From Microbacterium flavum (GTDB lineage: Bacteria > Actinomycetota > Actinomycetes > Actinomycetales > Microbacteriaceae): DNA of 64,000 nucleotides. A program made the translations under genes and the position numbers. The DNA is taken from NCBI RefSeq assembly GCF_018717645.1, contig NZ_JAFLHG010000009.1, positions 97,652 to 161,651 on the forward strand. The letters are read 5' to 3'. The notes beneath the pieces are model-generated. The model saw only the letters and a program-made list of their open reading frames with translations. It was not told the DNA's origin and did not search any database. This document shows, piece by piece, positions 1 through 7,257 of this stretch; positions within the stretch are counted from its first letter, which is position 1, and each line of letters begins with the position of its first letter.

Positions 1-810
1 ACGATCCGCGTGTCCCGGCTCCCGGGCCCCGGCGAGACCGTCGGTGCCGGCACACTGACCCGCGAACCGGGTGGCAAGGGCGCGAACCAGGCGGTGGCGC
101 TCCAGCGACTCGGTGCATCGGTCACCCTCGTCGGAGCCGTCGGCGAAGACGCTGACGGCTCGTGGGCGTGCGCGAACCTCGAGCGAGTCGGCGTCAGCAC
201 GGCAGGCGTCGTCCGCAGCTCCGCGGCCGCGACGGGTACCGCGGTGGTCCTCGTCGACGACGCCGGCGAGAACCAGATCGTCGTCTGCCCGGGCGCGAAC
301 GATCTCGTCTCCCATCGCGGTGTCGAGCTGTGGACGGATCCGATCCTCGCGCAGCTCGAGGTTCCCCTCGACACCGTCGTCGACCTCGCCAGCGCCGCGC
401 GCGGGTTCCTCGCGATCAACACCGCTCCCGCGCAACAGTTGCCGCAGGAGGTCATCGAGCGCACGGACCTGTTCATCGCGAACGCCGGTGAGTATCAGCA
501 GATTCCCGGGCTGCGCTCGGCGCGGCTCGTTGCCGTGACGGACGGCGCCCGGGGTGCCACGCTGCTCGCCGCCGGCGTCGAGATCGCCCGCGCGACCTCG
601 CCGAAAGTTGTCGCTGTCAGCACCGTGGGCGCCGGAGACGCGTTCTCCGCCGCTCTCGTCCTCGGTCTCGTCCGAGGCCTTTCCCCGACGGCCGCACTCG
701 CCGCGGCGTGCGCGGCCGGTTCGGACGCGGTGACGGATGCGGCGGCCCAGCCCGCGCTTCGACACCTCGACGACTATCTCCGAGCCACGTACGAAGAAGG
801 ATCCCGATGA
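1..810 (+). CDS. rbsK: Ribokinase-like PfkB sugar kinase (5' end outside window)
   Basis: ATP-dependent sugar kinase of the PfkB family, probably phosphorylating D-ribose to ribose 5-phosphate in the cytoplasm. The frame is open from base 1, and about 20-25 N-terminal residues seem to lie outside the window. Visible motifs are the first PfkB signature GGKGANQA (about residue 24 of the visible part), an NAGE motif near residue 161, and the C-terminal signature VSTVGAGDAF near residue 206, whose GAGD aspartate is the expected catalytic base. The TGA overlaps the ATG of the arsenate reductase gene (ATGA), so the two are probably translated together, although no metabolic link is evident. The family is certain; ribose specificity is inferred from similarity. 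Confidence 0.85.
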   Translation, partial: TIRVSRLPGPGETVGAGTLTREPGGKGANQAVALQRLGASVTLVGAVGEDADGSWACANLERVGVSTAGVVRSSAAATGTAVVLVDDAGENQIVVCPGANDLVSHRGVELWTDPILAQLEVPLDTVVDLASAARGFLAINTAPAQQLPQEVIERTDLFIANAGEYQQIPGLRSARLVAVTDGARGATLLAAGVEIARATSPKVVAVSTVGAGDAFSAALVLGLVRGLSPTAALAAACAAGSDAVTDAAAQPALRHLDDYLRATYEEGSR

Positions 811-1205
811 CCACCCCCACCGTCCTGTTCGTCTGCGTCCACAATGCGGGCCGCTCCCAGATGGCCGCGGGCTATCTGCAGCACCTGGCCGGCGACCGGA
901 TCGACGTCCGCTCCGCGGGGTCCGAGCCGAAGGACCAGATCAACTCCGTGGCGGTGGCGGCGATGGCCGAGGACGGCATCGACATCACCGCGAACACGCC
1001 GAAGCTCCTGACGGTGGATGCCGTGAAGCAGGCCGATGTCGTGATCACGATGGGGTGCGGCGATGCCTGCCCGATCTTCCCCGGCAAGCGCTACGAGGAC
1101 TGGGAACTCGACGACCCCGCTGGCCAGAGCATCGACGCCGTCCGGCCCATTCGCGACGACATCCGCGCTCGCGTCCGGGCGCTCATCGCCGAGCTCCTCC
1201 CCTGA
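807..1205 (+). CDS. arsC: Arsenate reductase, low-molecular-weight phosphatase family
   Basis: Cytoplasmic reductase of 132 residues converting arsenate to arsenite, with the fold of low-molecular-weight tyrosine phosphatases. The N-terminal P-loop CVHNAGRS is the CX5R phosphate-binding loop with the nucleophilic cysteine. Further cysteines in GCGDACP (about residues 80-86) are where the thiol relay of this family lies, and DDPAGQ holds the conserved aspartate-proline. The start at 807 is chosen because it overlaps the ribokinase stop by four bases and puts the P-loop at the usual distance from the N-terminus; an upstream start would add 33 unrelated residues. No ArsR or efflux pump is visible alongside. 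A redox-type protein phosphatase is the alternative, but the extra cysteines favour arsenate reduction. Confidence 0.85.
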   Translation: MTTPTVLFVCVHNAGRSQMAAGYLQHLAGDRIDVRSAGSEPKDQINSVAVAAMAEDGIDITANTPKLLTVDAVKQADVVITMGCGDACPIFPGKRYEDWELDDPAGQSIDAVRPIRDDIRARVRALIAELLP

Positions 1206-1220
1206 CACCTCACGATACGG

Positions 1221-1592
1221 TCACCGACTGCGCAGCTGTGCGAGGAACTCGTCCGCGGCATCCAGCTGCGTGCGGAGTCGCTCGCGGCGTTCGAGCGCCT
1301 CGTCCGTGATGGCCGCCAGGCGATCCCGCAGGCCCGTGTCGGTCGGAGCGTCCGCGAGGCCGTCGATGACGGCGAGGAGCTCCCCCATCTGCTCCAGGCT
1401 GTAGCCGAGCGGCTTCATCCGACGGATCAGCAGCAGGCGCGACTCATCCCCCGGCGTGTACAGCCGGAACCCGCCGTCCGTGCGACCGCTCGGGGTCAGC
1501 AGGCCGATCTCGTCGTAGTGCCGCAGGGTGCGCAGCGACAGCCCGGTCCGCTCGGCGAGCTCGCCGATGTGCATCGTGTCCGCGCTGGTCAT
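1221..1592 (-). CDS. MerR-family transcriptional regulator
   Basis: Regulator of 123 residues. The N-terminal winged helix (GELAERTGLSLRTLRHYDEIGLL) is typical MerR, followed by GGFRLYTPGDESRLLLIRRMK and a C-terminal dimerisation coiled coil (about residues 75-120). There are no cysteines in the effector region, so it is not a classical metal-sensing MerR. ATG at 1592 is preferred over the internal ATG at 1574 because it has a CGGGAG ribosome-binding site. It diverges from the SulP transporter gene across a perfect palindrome (1616-1630), which suggests that it regulates itself and that transporter. The effector is unknown. Confidence 0.85.
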   Translation of the reverse strand: MTSADTMHIGELAERTGLSLRTLRHYDEIGLLTPSGRTDGGFRLYTPGDESRLLLIRRMKPLGYSLEQMGELLAVIDGLADAPTDTGLRDRLAAITDEALERRERLRTQLDAADEFLAQLRSR

Positions 1593-1612
1593 CCGACTCC
1601 CGGTTTCGGTCA

Positions 1613-1618
1613 AACCTA
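1613..1618 (-). promoter_or_regulatory. -10 box of the merR gene
   Basis: TAGGTT on the minus strand, about 20 bases upstream of the merR start. It overlaps the left arm of the palindrome, so occupation of the operator should affect it. Confidence 0.45.
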
Positions 1619-1630
1619 ACGTTACGTTAG
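1616..1630. promoter_or_regulatory. Palindromic operator, probably for the MerR regulator
   Basis: CTAACGT-T-ACGTTAG is a perfect 7-base inverted repeat around a single central base. The wider region matches at 9 of 11 positions per arm. It sits midway between the divergent merR and sulP genes and overlaps the -10 boxes of both, as expected for a MerR-family site. Binding by the neighbouring regulator is inferred from location. Confidence 0.65.
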
Positions 1631-1632
1631 AG
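1627..1632 (+). promoter_or_regulatory. -10 box of the SulP transporter gene
   Basis: TAGAGT on the plus strand, overlapping the right arm of the palindrome. It would give a leader of about 110 bases before the ATG at 1753. No clear -35 hexamer is seen, consistent with an activator-dependent promoter. Confidence 0.4.
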
Positions 1633-1752
1633 TTGCTCGGTATGCGCCGTGCCGTCGGCGGCGCCCTCCATCTTCTCCCATCCTCCGAGCCCCATCGGGC
1701 CGGACGATGTGGACTCCCCCGCGGAACCGCCCGCATGCACAGAAGGAGCGCC

Positions 1753-3276
1753 ATGACTGCCGCCCCGCTCACCACCGACCCGCGCAGCCGCTACCGCATC
1801 GAACCCACCGTGCTGCAGGCCCTGCGGAGCCCCCGCATCCTCACCCGCGAAGTCCTGGCCGGCCTGGTCGTCGCGATCGCGCTGATCCCCGAAGCGATCG
1901 CGTTCTCGATCATCGCCGGCGTCGACCCGCGGCTGGGACTCTTCTCCTCCTTCATCATGGCCGTCGCGATCTCGTTCCTCGGCGGCCGTCCCGCCATGAT
2001 CACCGCGGCCACGGGCGCGATCGCGCTCGTCATCGCCCCGGTCGCCCGCGAGCACGGCATGGACTACTTCATCGCCACCGTCCTCCTCGGCGGCGCGATC
2101 CAGGTTGTGCTGGCCCTCCTCGGGGTGGCGAAGCTCATGCGGTTCATCCCCCGCAGCGTCATGGTCGGCTTCGTCAACGCGCTCGCCATCCTCATCTTCG
2201 TCTCACAGGTCCCGCAGCTGATCGGCGTGCCGTGGATGGTCTACCCGCTGGTCGTGGTCGGACTGCTCATCATGTATCTGATGCCGCGTCTGACCCGGGT
2301 CGTTCCGGCTCCCCTCGTCGCGATCGTTCTGCTGACGGGAGCCGCCGTCGTCTTCGGCATCGCCGTGCCCACCGTCGGCGACCAGGGCGCGCTCCCCGAG
2401 AGCCTCCCCCAGTTGTTCCTCCCGAACGTTCCGCTGACGTGGGAGACGCTCGGGATCATCTTCCCCTTCGCCGCCGCGATGGCCGTCGTCGGCCTCCTCG
2501 AGTCGCTCATGACCGCGAAGCTCGTCGACGAGATCACCGACACCCACTCCCGCAAGACCCGCGAAGCATGGGGCCAGGGCGTGGCGAACATCCTCTCCGG
2601 CGCGTTCGGCGGCATGGGTGGCTGCGCGATGATCGGCCAGACCATGATCAACGTCAAGGCATCCGGCGCACGCACGCGGATCTCCACGTTCCTCGCCGGG
2701 GTGTTCCTCCTGATCCTCGTCCTCGCCCTCGGCGACGTCGTCGCCGTCATCCCCATGGCCGCCCTCGTCGCCGTGATGATCGTCGTGTCGGTGGCGACCT
2801 TCGACTGGCACAGCATCCGGCTCGCGACCCTCCGACGGATGCCGAAGAGCGAGACCCTCGTCATGGTCGTCACCGTCGCGATCACGGTGTGGACGCACAA
2901 CCTCGCGCTCGGCGTCGGGGCGGGAGTCGTCGCCGCGATGATCCTCTTCGCACGGCGCGTCGCCCACTTCACGACCGTGACGCGGGAGGTGATCGCCGAC
3001 GATCTCGGCGACATCGCCCGGTACACGGTCGACGGCGAGCTGTTCTTCGCCTCCAGCAACGACCTGACCACCCAGTTCGCCTACACGCACGATCCCGCTC
3101 GCGTCGTGATCGACATGTCCCACTCGCACGTCTGGGACGCCTCGACGGTCGCCGCACTCGACGCGATCCACACGAAGTACGCGCACCTGGGCACCGTCGT
3201 GACCATCGAAGGCATGAATGAGGCCACGAGCCGGTTCCACCAGCGACTGAGCGGCGAGCTCGGCGCGGCGCACTGA
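1753..3276 (+). CDS. SulP-family anion transporter with STAS domain
   Basis: Membrane transporter of 507 residues in the SulP (SLC26) family, which moves sulfate, bicarbonate or related anions. About ten to twelve hydrophobic helices span residues 25-400, beginning with the family region around LAGLVVAIALIPEAIAFS. The last 90 residues form a cytoplasmic STAS domain (RYTVDGELFFASS, then VVIDMSHSHVWDASTV). ATG 1753 is chosen because AGAAGGAG lies directly upstream; the open frame further 5' overlaps the merR gene. It is divergent from that regulator and likely under its control. The substrate cannot be read from the sequence. A GC-rich hairpin encloses its stop codon. Confidence 0.88.
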   Translation: MTAAPLTTDPRSRYRIEPTVLQALRSPRILTREVLAGLVVAIALIPEAIAFSIIAGVDPRLGLFSSFIMAVAISFLGGRPAMITAATGAIALVIAPVAREHGMDYFIATVLLGGAIQVVLALLGVAKLMRFIPRSVMVGFVNALAILIFVSQVPQLIGVPWMVYPLVVVGLLIMYLMPRLTRVVPAPLVAIVLLTGAAVVFGIAVPTVGDQGALPESLPQLFLPNVPLTWETLGIIFPFAAAMAVVGLLESLMTAKLVDEITDTHSRKTREAWGQGVANILSGAFGGMGGCAMIGQTMINVKASGARTRISTFLAGVFLLILVLALGDVVAVIPMAALVAVMIVVSVATFDWHSIRLATLRRMPKSETLVMVVTVAITVWTHNLALGVGAGVVAAMILFARRVAHFTTVTREVIADDLGDIARYTVDGELFFASSNDLTTQFAYTHDPARVVIDMSHSHVWDASTVAALDAIHTKYAHLGTVVTIEGMNEATSRFHQRLSGELGAAH

Positions 3277-3287
3277 GGCGCCGCGCC
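3262..3287 (+). terminator. Hairpin enclosing the sulP stop codon
   Basis: GGCGCGGCGC (3262-3271) and GCGCCGCGCC (3278-3287) form a perfect 10-base-pair stem with loop ACTGAG; the TGA stop is in the loop. No T-run follows, as in many actinobacterial terminators. Confidence 0.55.
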
Positions 3288-3332
3288 CCTCCTCGCGCCC
3301 GACCCGTGGGCGGATGGGTGCGTCGGCGCGGG

Positions 3333-3338
3333 TAGCGT
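3333..3338 (+). promoter_or_regulatory. Leaderless -10 box of the MFS gene
   Basis: TAGCGT followed by six bases and then the GTG start at 3345. The transcript would begin at or next to the start codon, which also explains the lack of a ribosome-binding site. Confidence 0.65.
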
Positions 3339-3344
3339 GGACGG

Positions 3345-4685
3345 GTGACCCTCGACCATCTCCGATCCGCCGCTCGCAGTCCGGGATGGCAGGCGTGGGT
3401 CGTCTGGGGCGTGGGGGTCGCGGCCTACATGCTCGCGGTCGTCAACCGCTCCTCTCTCTCGGCCGTGGGCATCGACACGGCCGAGCGGTTCGGGGCGGAC
3501 GCCGCGACGCTCTCGATGTTCGCGGTCGTCCAGCTCGCGGTGTACGGCGGAATGCAGATCCCGGTGGGCCTCCTCCTGGACCGCTACGGCGCCCGCCCGA
3601 TCATGGCGATCGGCATGCTTCTGATGGCCGTGGGGCAGCTCACGCTGGCCTTCTCCCCCAGCGTCGGTGTCGCCATCTTCGCCCGCGTCCTGCTCGGGGC
3701 GGGCGATGCGGCCGTCTTCCCCGGCGTCCTCCGGCTGATCGCCACGTGGTTCCCCGCGCAGCGAGGACCGCTGATGAGCCAGCTGACCGGCCTCGTCGGC
3801 CAATCCGGTCAGCTCCTCGCGCTCGCGCCTCTGGCGATCCTGCTGCACGCGACGAGCTGGGAGCTCGTCTTCGGCGGCATCGCCGGCCTCTGCGTGCTCT
3901 TCGCCGTGCTCGTCTACGCGGTGGTCCGCAACCACCCCGCGGAACTCCCCGCGGATGTCTCGGTCGATACCGACACCGGGGCGATCCGCATCGTGCGGTC
4001 ATCGATCGACACCGGCGTCGGCATCCGCGCCGCATGGGCGCATCCGGGAACTCGGCTCGCGTTCTGGTCGCACTTCACGGCGCCCTTCGCCGGCACTGCC
4101 TTCGTCCTCCTCTGGGGCATGCCGTTCCTGACTGCGGGCGAGGGGCTCGAGAAGGGACAGGCGGCCGGCGTCCTGTCGGTATATGTCGTCGTCGGCATGG
4201 CCCTCGGACCGATCATGGGCGACCTGTCCCGCCGCATCCCGCACCTGCGCTCGCGCGCCCTCGTCCTCCCCGCCGTCGCGACGCAGGTCGTGGCCTGGAC
4301 CGTCGTCATCGTCTGGCCGGGCCCCGCGCCGCTGTGGCTGATGTACGGGCTGGCGGTAGCGCTCGCGATGGGCGGACCGGCCTCGATGATCGCGTTCGAT
4401 CACGCGCGCACGCACAATCCCGCCCATCGCCTGTCGACCGCCACCGGCATCACGAACGTGGGCGGGTTCCTCGCCGCACTCGTGGCGATCTTCGCGATCG
4501 GGCTCGCGCTCGACCTCCAGGGCGCCGGGACGCCCGGCACCTACCGCTTGGACGCCTTCCGCCTGGCCTTCCTCCTGCAGTTCCCCCTCTGGGCGCTCGG
4601 CTGGACCTTCATCGTGATCGAACGACGGAAGACCCGCGTGCTGCTCGGACTCGAGCAGCCCCGCGGGTCTTCCGGGCGGCGGTGA
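3345..4685 (+). CDS. MFS transporter
   Basis: Major facilitator superfamily protein of 446 residues with twelve predicted membrane helices. The loop between helices 2 and 3 carries LLDRYGARPIM, a form of the MFS motif A (G-x-x-x-D-R-x-G). A hydrophilic linker lies near residues 190-225. The GTG start at 3345 follows a leaderless promoter and begins with a short cytoplasmic tail before the first helix. It resembles nitrate/nitrite or organic-anion porters only in general organisation; no substrate is evident. The last 20 codons contain a long hairpin (4628-4672). The next gene converges on it only six bases after the stop. Confidence 0.8.
   Translation: MTLDHLRSAARSPGWQAWVVWGVGVAAYMLAVVNRSSLSAVGIDTAERFGADAATLSMFAVVQLAVYGGMQIPVGLLLDRYGARPIMAIGMLLMAVGQLTLAFSPSVGVAIFARVLLGAGDAAVFPGVLRLIATWFPAQRGPLMSQLTGLVGQSGQLLALAPLAILLHATSWELVFGGIAGLCVLFAVLVYAVVRNHPAELPADVSVDTDTGAIRIVRSSIDTGVGIRAAWAHPGTRLAFWSHFTAPFAGTAFVLLWGMPFLTAGEGLEKGQAAGVLSVYVVVGMALGPIMGDLSRRIPHLRSRALVLPAVATQVVAWTVVIVWPGPAPLWLMYGLAVALAMGGPASMIAFDHARTHNPAHRLSTATGITNVGGFLAALVAIFAIGLALDLQGAGTPGTYRLDAFRLAFLLQFPLWALGWTFIVIERRKTRVLLGLEQPRGSSGRR
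4628..4672. terminator. Nested hairpin inside the 3' end of the MFS gene
   Basis: GAAGACCCGCG (4628-4638) pairs perfectly with CGCGGGTCTTC (4662-4672). Within the loop CTGCTCG (4641-4647) pairs with CGAGCAG (4652-4658). It lies between two convergent genes but entirely inside the MFS reading frame, so it can end transcripts arriving from either side. Confidence 0.65.
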
Positions 4686-4691
4686 GCGGCG

Positions 4692-4952
4692 TCAGACGAC
4701 CCCGTCGCCCGACGTGCGCGACTCGGTCTGAGTGATCCGCTCGCCTCCCACAGGGTCGACGGTGCGCGTGACCTGCGCCGTCGAGCGGCGGCGGAACATG
4801 AAGATGAGACCGATCAGGAAGACGAGGGCGCCGGCGCCCATCAGGATGTACCCGATCAGATCGAGGTCGACGAACTGGCTGGTGTCGACATTGACGGCGA
4901 AGACCAGAATGGCGCCGATGACGAAGAGGGCGATGCCTGCTCCGATGCTCAT
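4692..4952 (-). CDS. DUF6458-family small membrane protein
   Basis: Protein of 86 residues with two membrane helices (about residues 5-22 and 32-52, GYILMGAGALVFLIGLIFMF) followed by an arginine stop and a polar tail ending in TRTVDPVGGERITQTESRTSG. The opening MSIGAGIALFVIGAILVFAVNVD matches the DUF6458 family found across Actinobacteria; its function is unknown. The ATG at 4952 has an AAGGAG ribosome-binding site, unlike the leaderless genes nearby. It converges on the MFS gene and probably shares the embedded hairpin as terminator. Confidence 0.8.
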   Translation of the reverse strand: MSIGAGIALFVIGAILVFAVNVDTSQFVDLDLIGYILMGAGALVFLIGLIFMFRRRSTAQVTRTVDPVGGERITQTESRTSGDGVV

Positions 4953-5081
4953 GGGGATGCTCCTTCGTGAAACGGGGGTGACGACCCATCGTCGCGTATG
5001 CGCGCGAGCCGGACGACACCCTTGACACGGCGCGCGCCGGTGTGCTGCATGCCGACGCATGCTTTCTGCGCCTGCGACCGC

Positions 5082-5843
5082 TCAGTCGGGTCGCACCTCG
5101 ACCCAGCCGCCACCGAACTTCGGTTCTCGCCCGTCGCCCGAGGACGTGCGCGTCACCCTCCGCTTCACCCAGGGCCCGAGGTGCTCGCGGAAGTATTCGC
5201 CGCGCGCGAGCTGTGCCGAGGCCGGGAGCTCGGGCAGCGACCACCAGCCCTCGGGCACCCGCTCCCCCAGCGCGTCGAGCACGCGTGCCGCCACCCGATG
5301 ATGACCACGCGCATTCATGTGCAGCCGATCCTCCGACCAGAATGACGGGTCGGACAGCTCGGCGTCGGGCCAGTTGAGAGCGCGGACGACATCCTCGCGC
5401 TCCCCCAGTCGCTCCACGACAGCCGCGGACATGAGGTCGCCGCGGCGCTGGATCACGCGACTCAGAGGGAGCTGCGCCGACGGGTTGGCCCCCGAGAGGA
5501 GGAGCAGCGTCACCCCCTCCTCGTCGCAGCGGCGGAGCACCTGGCTGAAGGCGTCGGCGATGTGCGCGATGGAGGTGCGGGGCCGGAGCATGTCGTTGCC
5601 GCCGCCGTTGAAGGACAGGTGCGTCGGCTCCAGCGCGAGCGCGCGTTCGAGCTGCTGCTCCACGATCGGCCAGACCAGCTTGCCGCGGATCGCGAGATTC
5701 GCGTATTCGATGCTCTCACCCCGCGAGCGCGCCCACCCCTGTGCCGTCAGGTCCGCCCACCCGCGGACATGCCCGTCGGGTTGCTCGTCGCCCACGCCCT
5801 CGGTGAAGGAGTCGCCGATGGCGACGAAGCGAACGGATGCCAC
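5082..5843 (-). CDS. SGNH/GDSL-type hydrolase
   Basis: Predicted esterase or lipase-like hydrolase of 253 residues. Block I GDSFTEG near residue 10 carries the nucleophilic serine, GGGND near residue 85 is block III, and the C-terminal D-x-x-H pair is in SEDRLHMNARGH near residue 170. No signal peptide, so probably cytoplasmic; such proteins often deacylate small metabolites or glycans. The GTG start at 5843 follows a leaderless -10 box. The 55-residue basic C-terminal tail (KRRVTRTSS) lies beyond the catalytic core. The substrate is unknown. Confidence 0.82.
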   Translation of the reverse strand: MASVRFVAIGDSFTEGVGDEQPDGHVRGWADLTAQGWARSRGESIEYANLAIRGKLVWPIVEQQLERALALEPTHLSFNGGGNDMLRPRTSIAHIADAFSQVLRRCDEEGVTLLLLSGANPSAQLPLSRVIQRRGDLMSAAVVERLGEREDVVRALNWPDAELSDPSFWSEDRLHMNARGHHRVAARVLDALGERVPEGWWSLPELPASAQLARGEYFREHLGPWVKRRVTRTSSGDGREPKFGGGWVEVRPD

Positions 5844-5849
5844 CCGACG

Positions 5850-5855
5850 AGCCTA
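5850..5855 (-). promoter_or_regulatory. Leaderless -10 box of the SGNH hydrolase gene
   Basis: TAGGCT, six bases, then the GTG start at 5843. No ribosome-binding site precedes the start. Confidence 0.65.
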
Positions 5856-5876
5856 CCCGCGAACAGGTCCGGGCGA

Positions 5877-7244
5877 TCAGCGGTCGTCCAGCGTTGCCCC
5901 GCGTCGGTCGGCGAGTCCCCATGCCGCCGCGGCGGCGACGAGGAAGAACCCCGCGAACACGGCGAACAGGAGAGGCGAGCCGCCGACGGCCAGCAGACCG
6001 GGCACCGTGAGCGGCGCGACGATGGAGGCGATGCGCCCGACGCCGGCCGCCCACCCCGAGCCGGTGGCGCGCGACGAGGTGGGGTAGTTCTCGGGCGTGA
6101 CCGCATAGAGCGCACCCCAGGCGCCGAGGTTGAAGAACGAGAGTGCCATGCCTGCTCCGATGACCGCACCCTCGGTCGTCGCCGTCCCGAAGAACACCGC
6201 GGCGATCGCCGACCCGACGAGGAACACCGAGAGGGTCGTGCGGCGCCCCCACACCTCGATGAGCCACGCGGCCACCGCGTATCCGGGAAGCTGCGCGAGA
6301 GTGATGATGAGGGTGAACCCGAAGGACTTGACGAGGTCGTAGCCCTGACCGAAGAGGATCGAGGGGATCCAGATGAACGCGCCGTAGTACGCGAAGTTGA
6401 CGCAGAACCAGACCGTCCAGAGGGCCGCCGTGCGGACGCGGAACTCCGCAGACCAGAGGACACCGAGCCGCCCGCGAAGGCTTTCCGAGTCGGCGGCAGG
6501 CGCAGGCGCGGGCACGTCGGCATCTCGGCGCCGCCGGCCCGACCCGTCGACGGACGCCGACGCCTCGAACCGCGCCACCACGGCCTCGGCCTCCGCGCGT
6601 CGCCCCTGGCGGTCGAGCCAGCGGGCCGATTCCGGCAGCCCCCACCGCACCACGAGGGCATATGCCGCGGGGATGGCGCCGAGTGCGAACGCCCAGCGCC
6701 ACCCCTCCGCGAGGTTCGGGATGACGAGGAAGCCGATCAGCGCGGCGGCCGTCCAGCCGATCGCCCAGAACGCCTCGAGGATCACGATGAGGCGCCCGCG
6801 CATGCGCGCCGGCGCGAACTCGCTGACGTAGGTGCTCGCGACCGGGAGCTCGGCGCCGAGCCCGAGTCCGACGATGACCCGCAGCACGATCAGGGCGGCC
6901 AGTCCGCCCGCGAGGGCGCTCGCACCGGTCGCGACGCCGTAGATCAGCAGGGTGATCGCGAACACCGACCGACGTCCGAACCGGTCGGCGAGAAGACCGC
7001 CGAGGGTCGCGCCGACCGCCATCCCGACGAATCCCGCGGAAGCGATCCACGAGGCCTGCTCCCCCGTCAGCGACCACTCGGCGATCAGCGCCGCCAGGAC
7101 GAAGGAGACGAGCCCGACATCCATGGCATCCAGCGCCCATCCGAGGCCGGAACCCGTGAGGACCTTCAGGTGCGCACGGGTGAACGGCAGAGCGTCGAGG
7201 CGGCTCGAGATCGAGGTGTCGTCGCGGGCGGGGGCATCCGTCAT
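5877..7244 (-). CDS. MFS transporter, sugar/aromatic-acid porter type
   Basis: Twelve-helix MFS protein of 455 residues. Motif A appears after helix 2 as GGLLADRFGRRSVF, and the central part has R-G-R (MRGRLIVILEAFWAIGW) and the PESARWL motif typical of sugar-porter and aromatic-acid:H+ symporter families. The hydrophilic central loop is about residues 205-265. ATG at 7244 follows a leaderless -10 box. Substrate not determinable; organic acid or sugar uptake is the likeliest role. It stands alone between two minus-strand genes, each with its own start signals. Confidence 0.82.
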   Translation of the reverse strand: MTDAPARDDTSISSRLDALPFTRAHLKVLTGSGLGWALDAMDVGLVSFVLAALIAEWSLTGEQASWIASAGFVGMAVGATLGGLLADRFGRRSVFAITLLIYGVATGASALAGGLAALIVLRVIVGLGLGAELPVASTYVSEFAPARMRGRLIVILEAFWAIGWTAAALIGFLVIPNLAEGWRWAFALGAIPAAYALVVRWGLPESARWLDRQGRRAEAEAVVARFEASASVDGSGRRRRDADVPAPAPAADSESLRGRLGVLWSAEFRVRTAALWTVWFCVNFAYYGAFIWIPSILFGQGYDLVKSFGFTLIITLAQLPGYAVAAWLIEVWGRRTTLSVFLVGSAIAAVFFGTATTEGAVIGAGMALSFFNLGAWGALYAVTPENYPTSSRATGSGWAAGVGRIASIVAPLTVPGLLAVGGSPLLFAVFAGFFLVAAAAAWGLADRRGATLDDR

Positions 7245-7250
7245 GGATGC

Positions 7251-7256
7251 ATGCTA
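7251..7256 (-). promoter_or_regulatory. Leaderless -10 box of the MFS gene
   Basis: TAGCAT, six bases, then ATG at 7244. Confidence 0.65.
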
Positions 7257-7257
7257 C

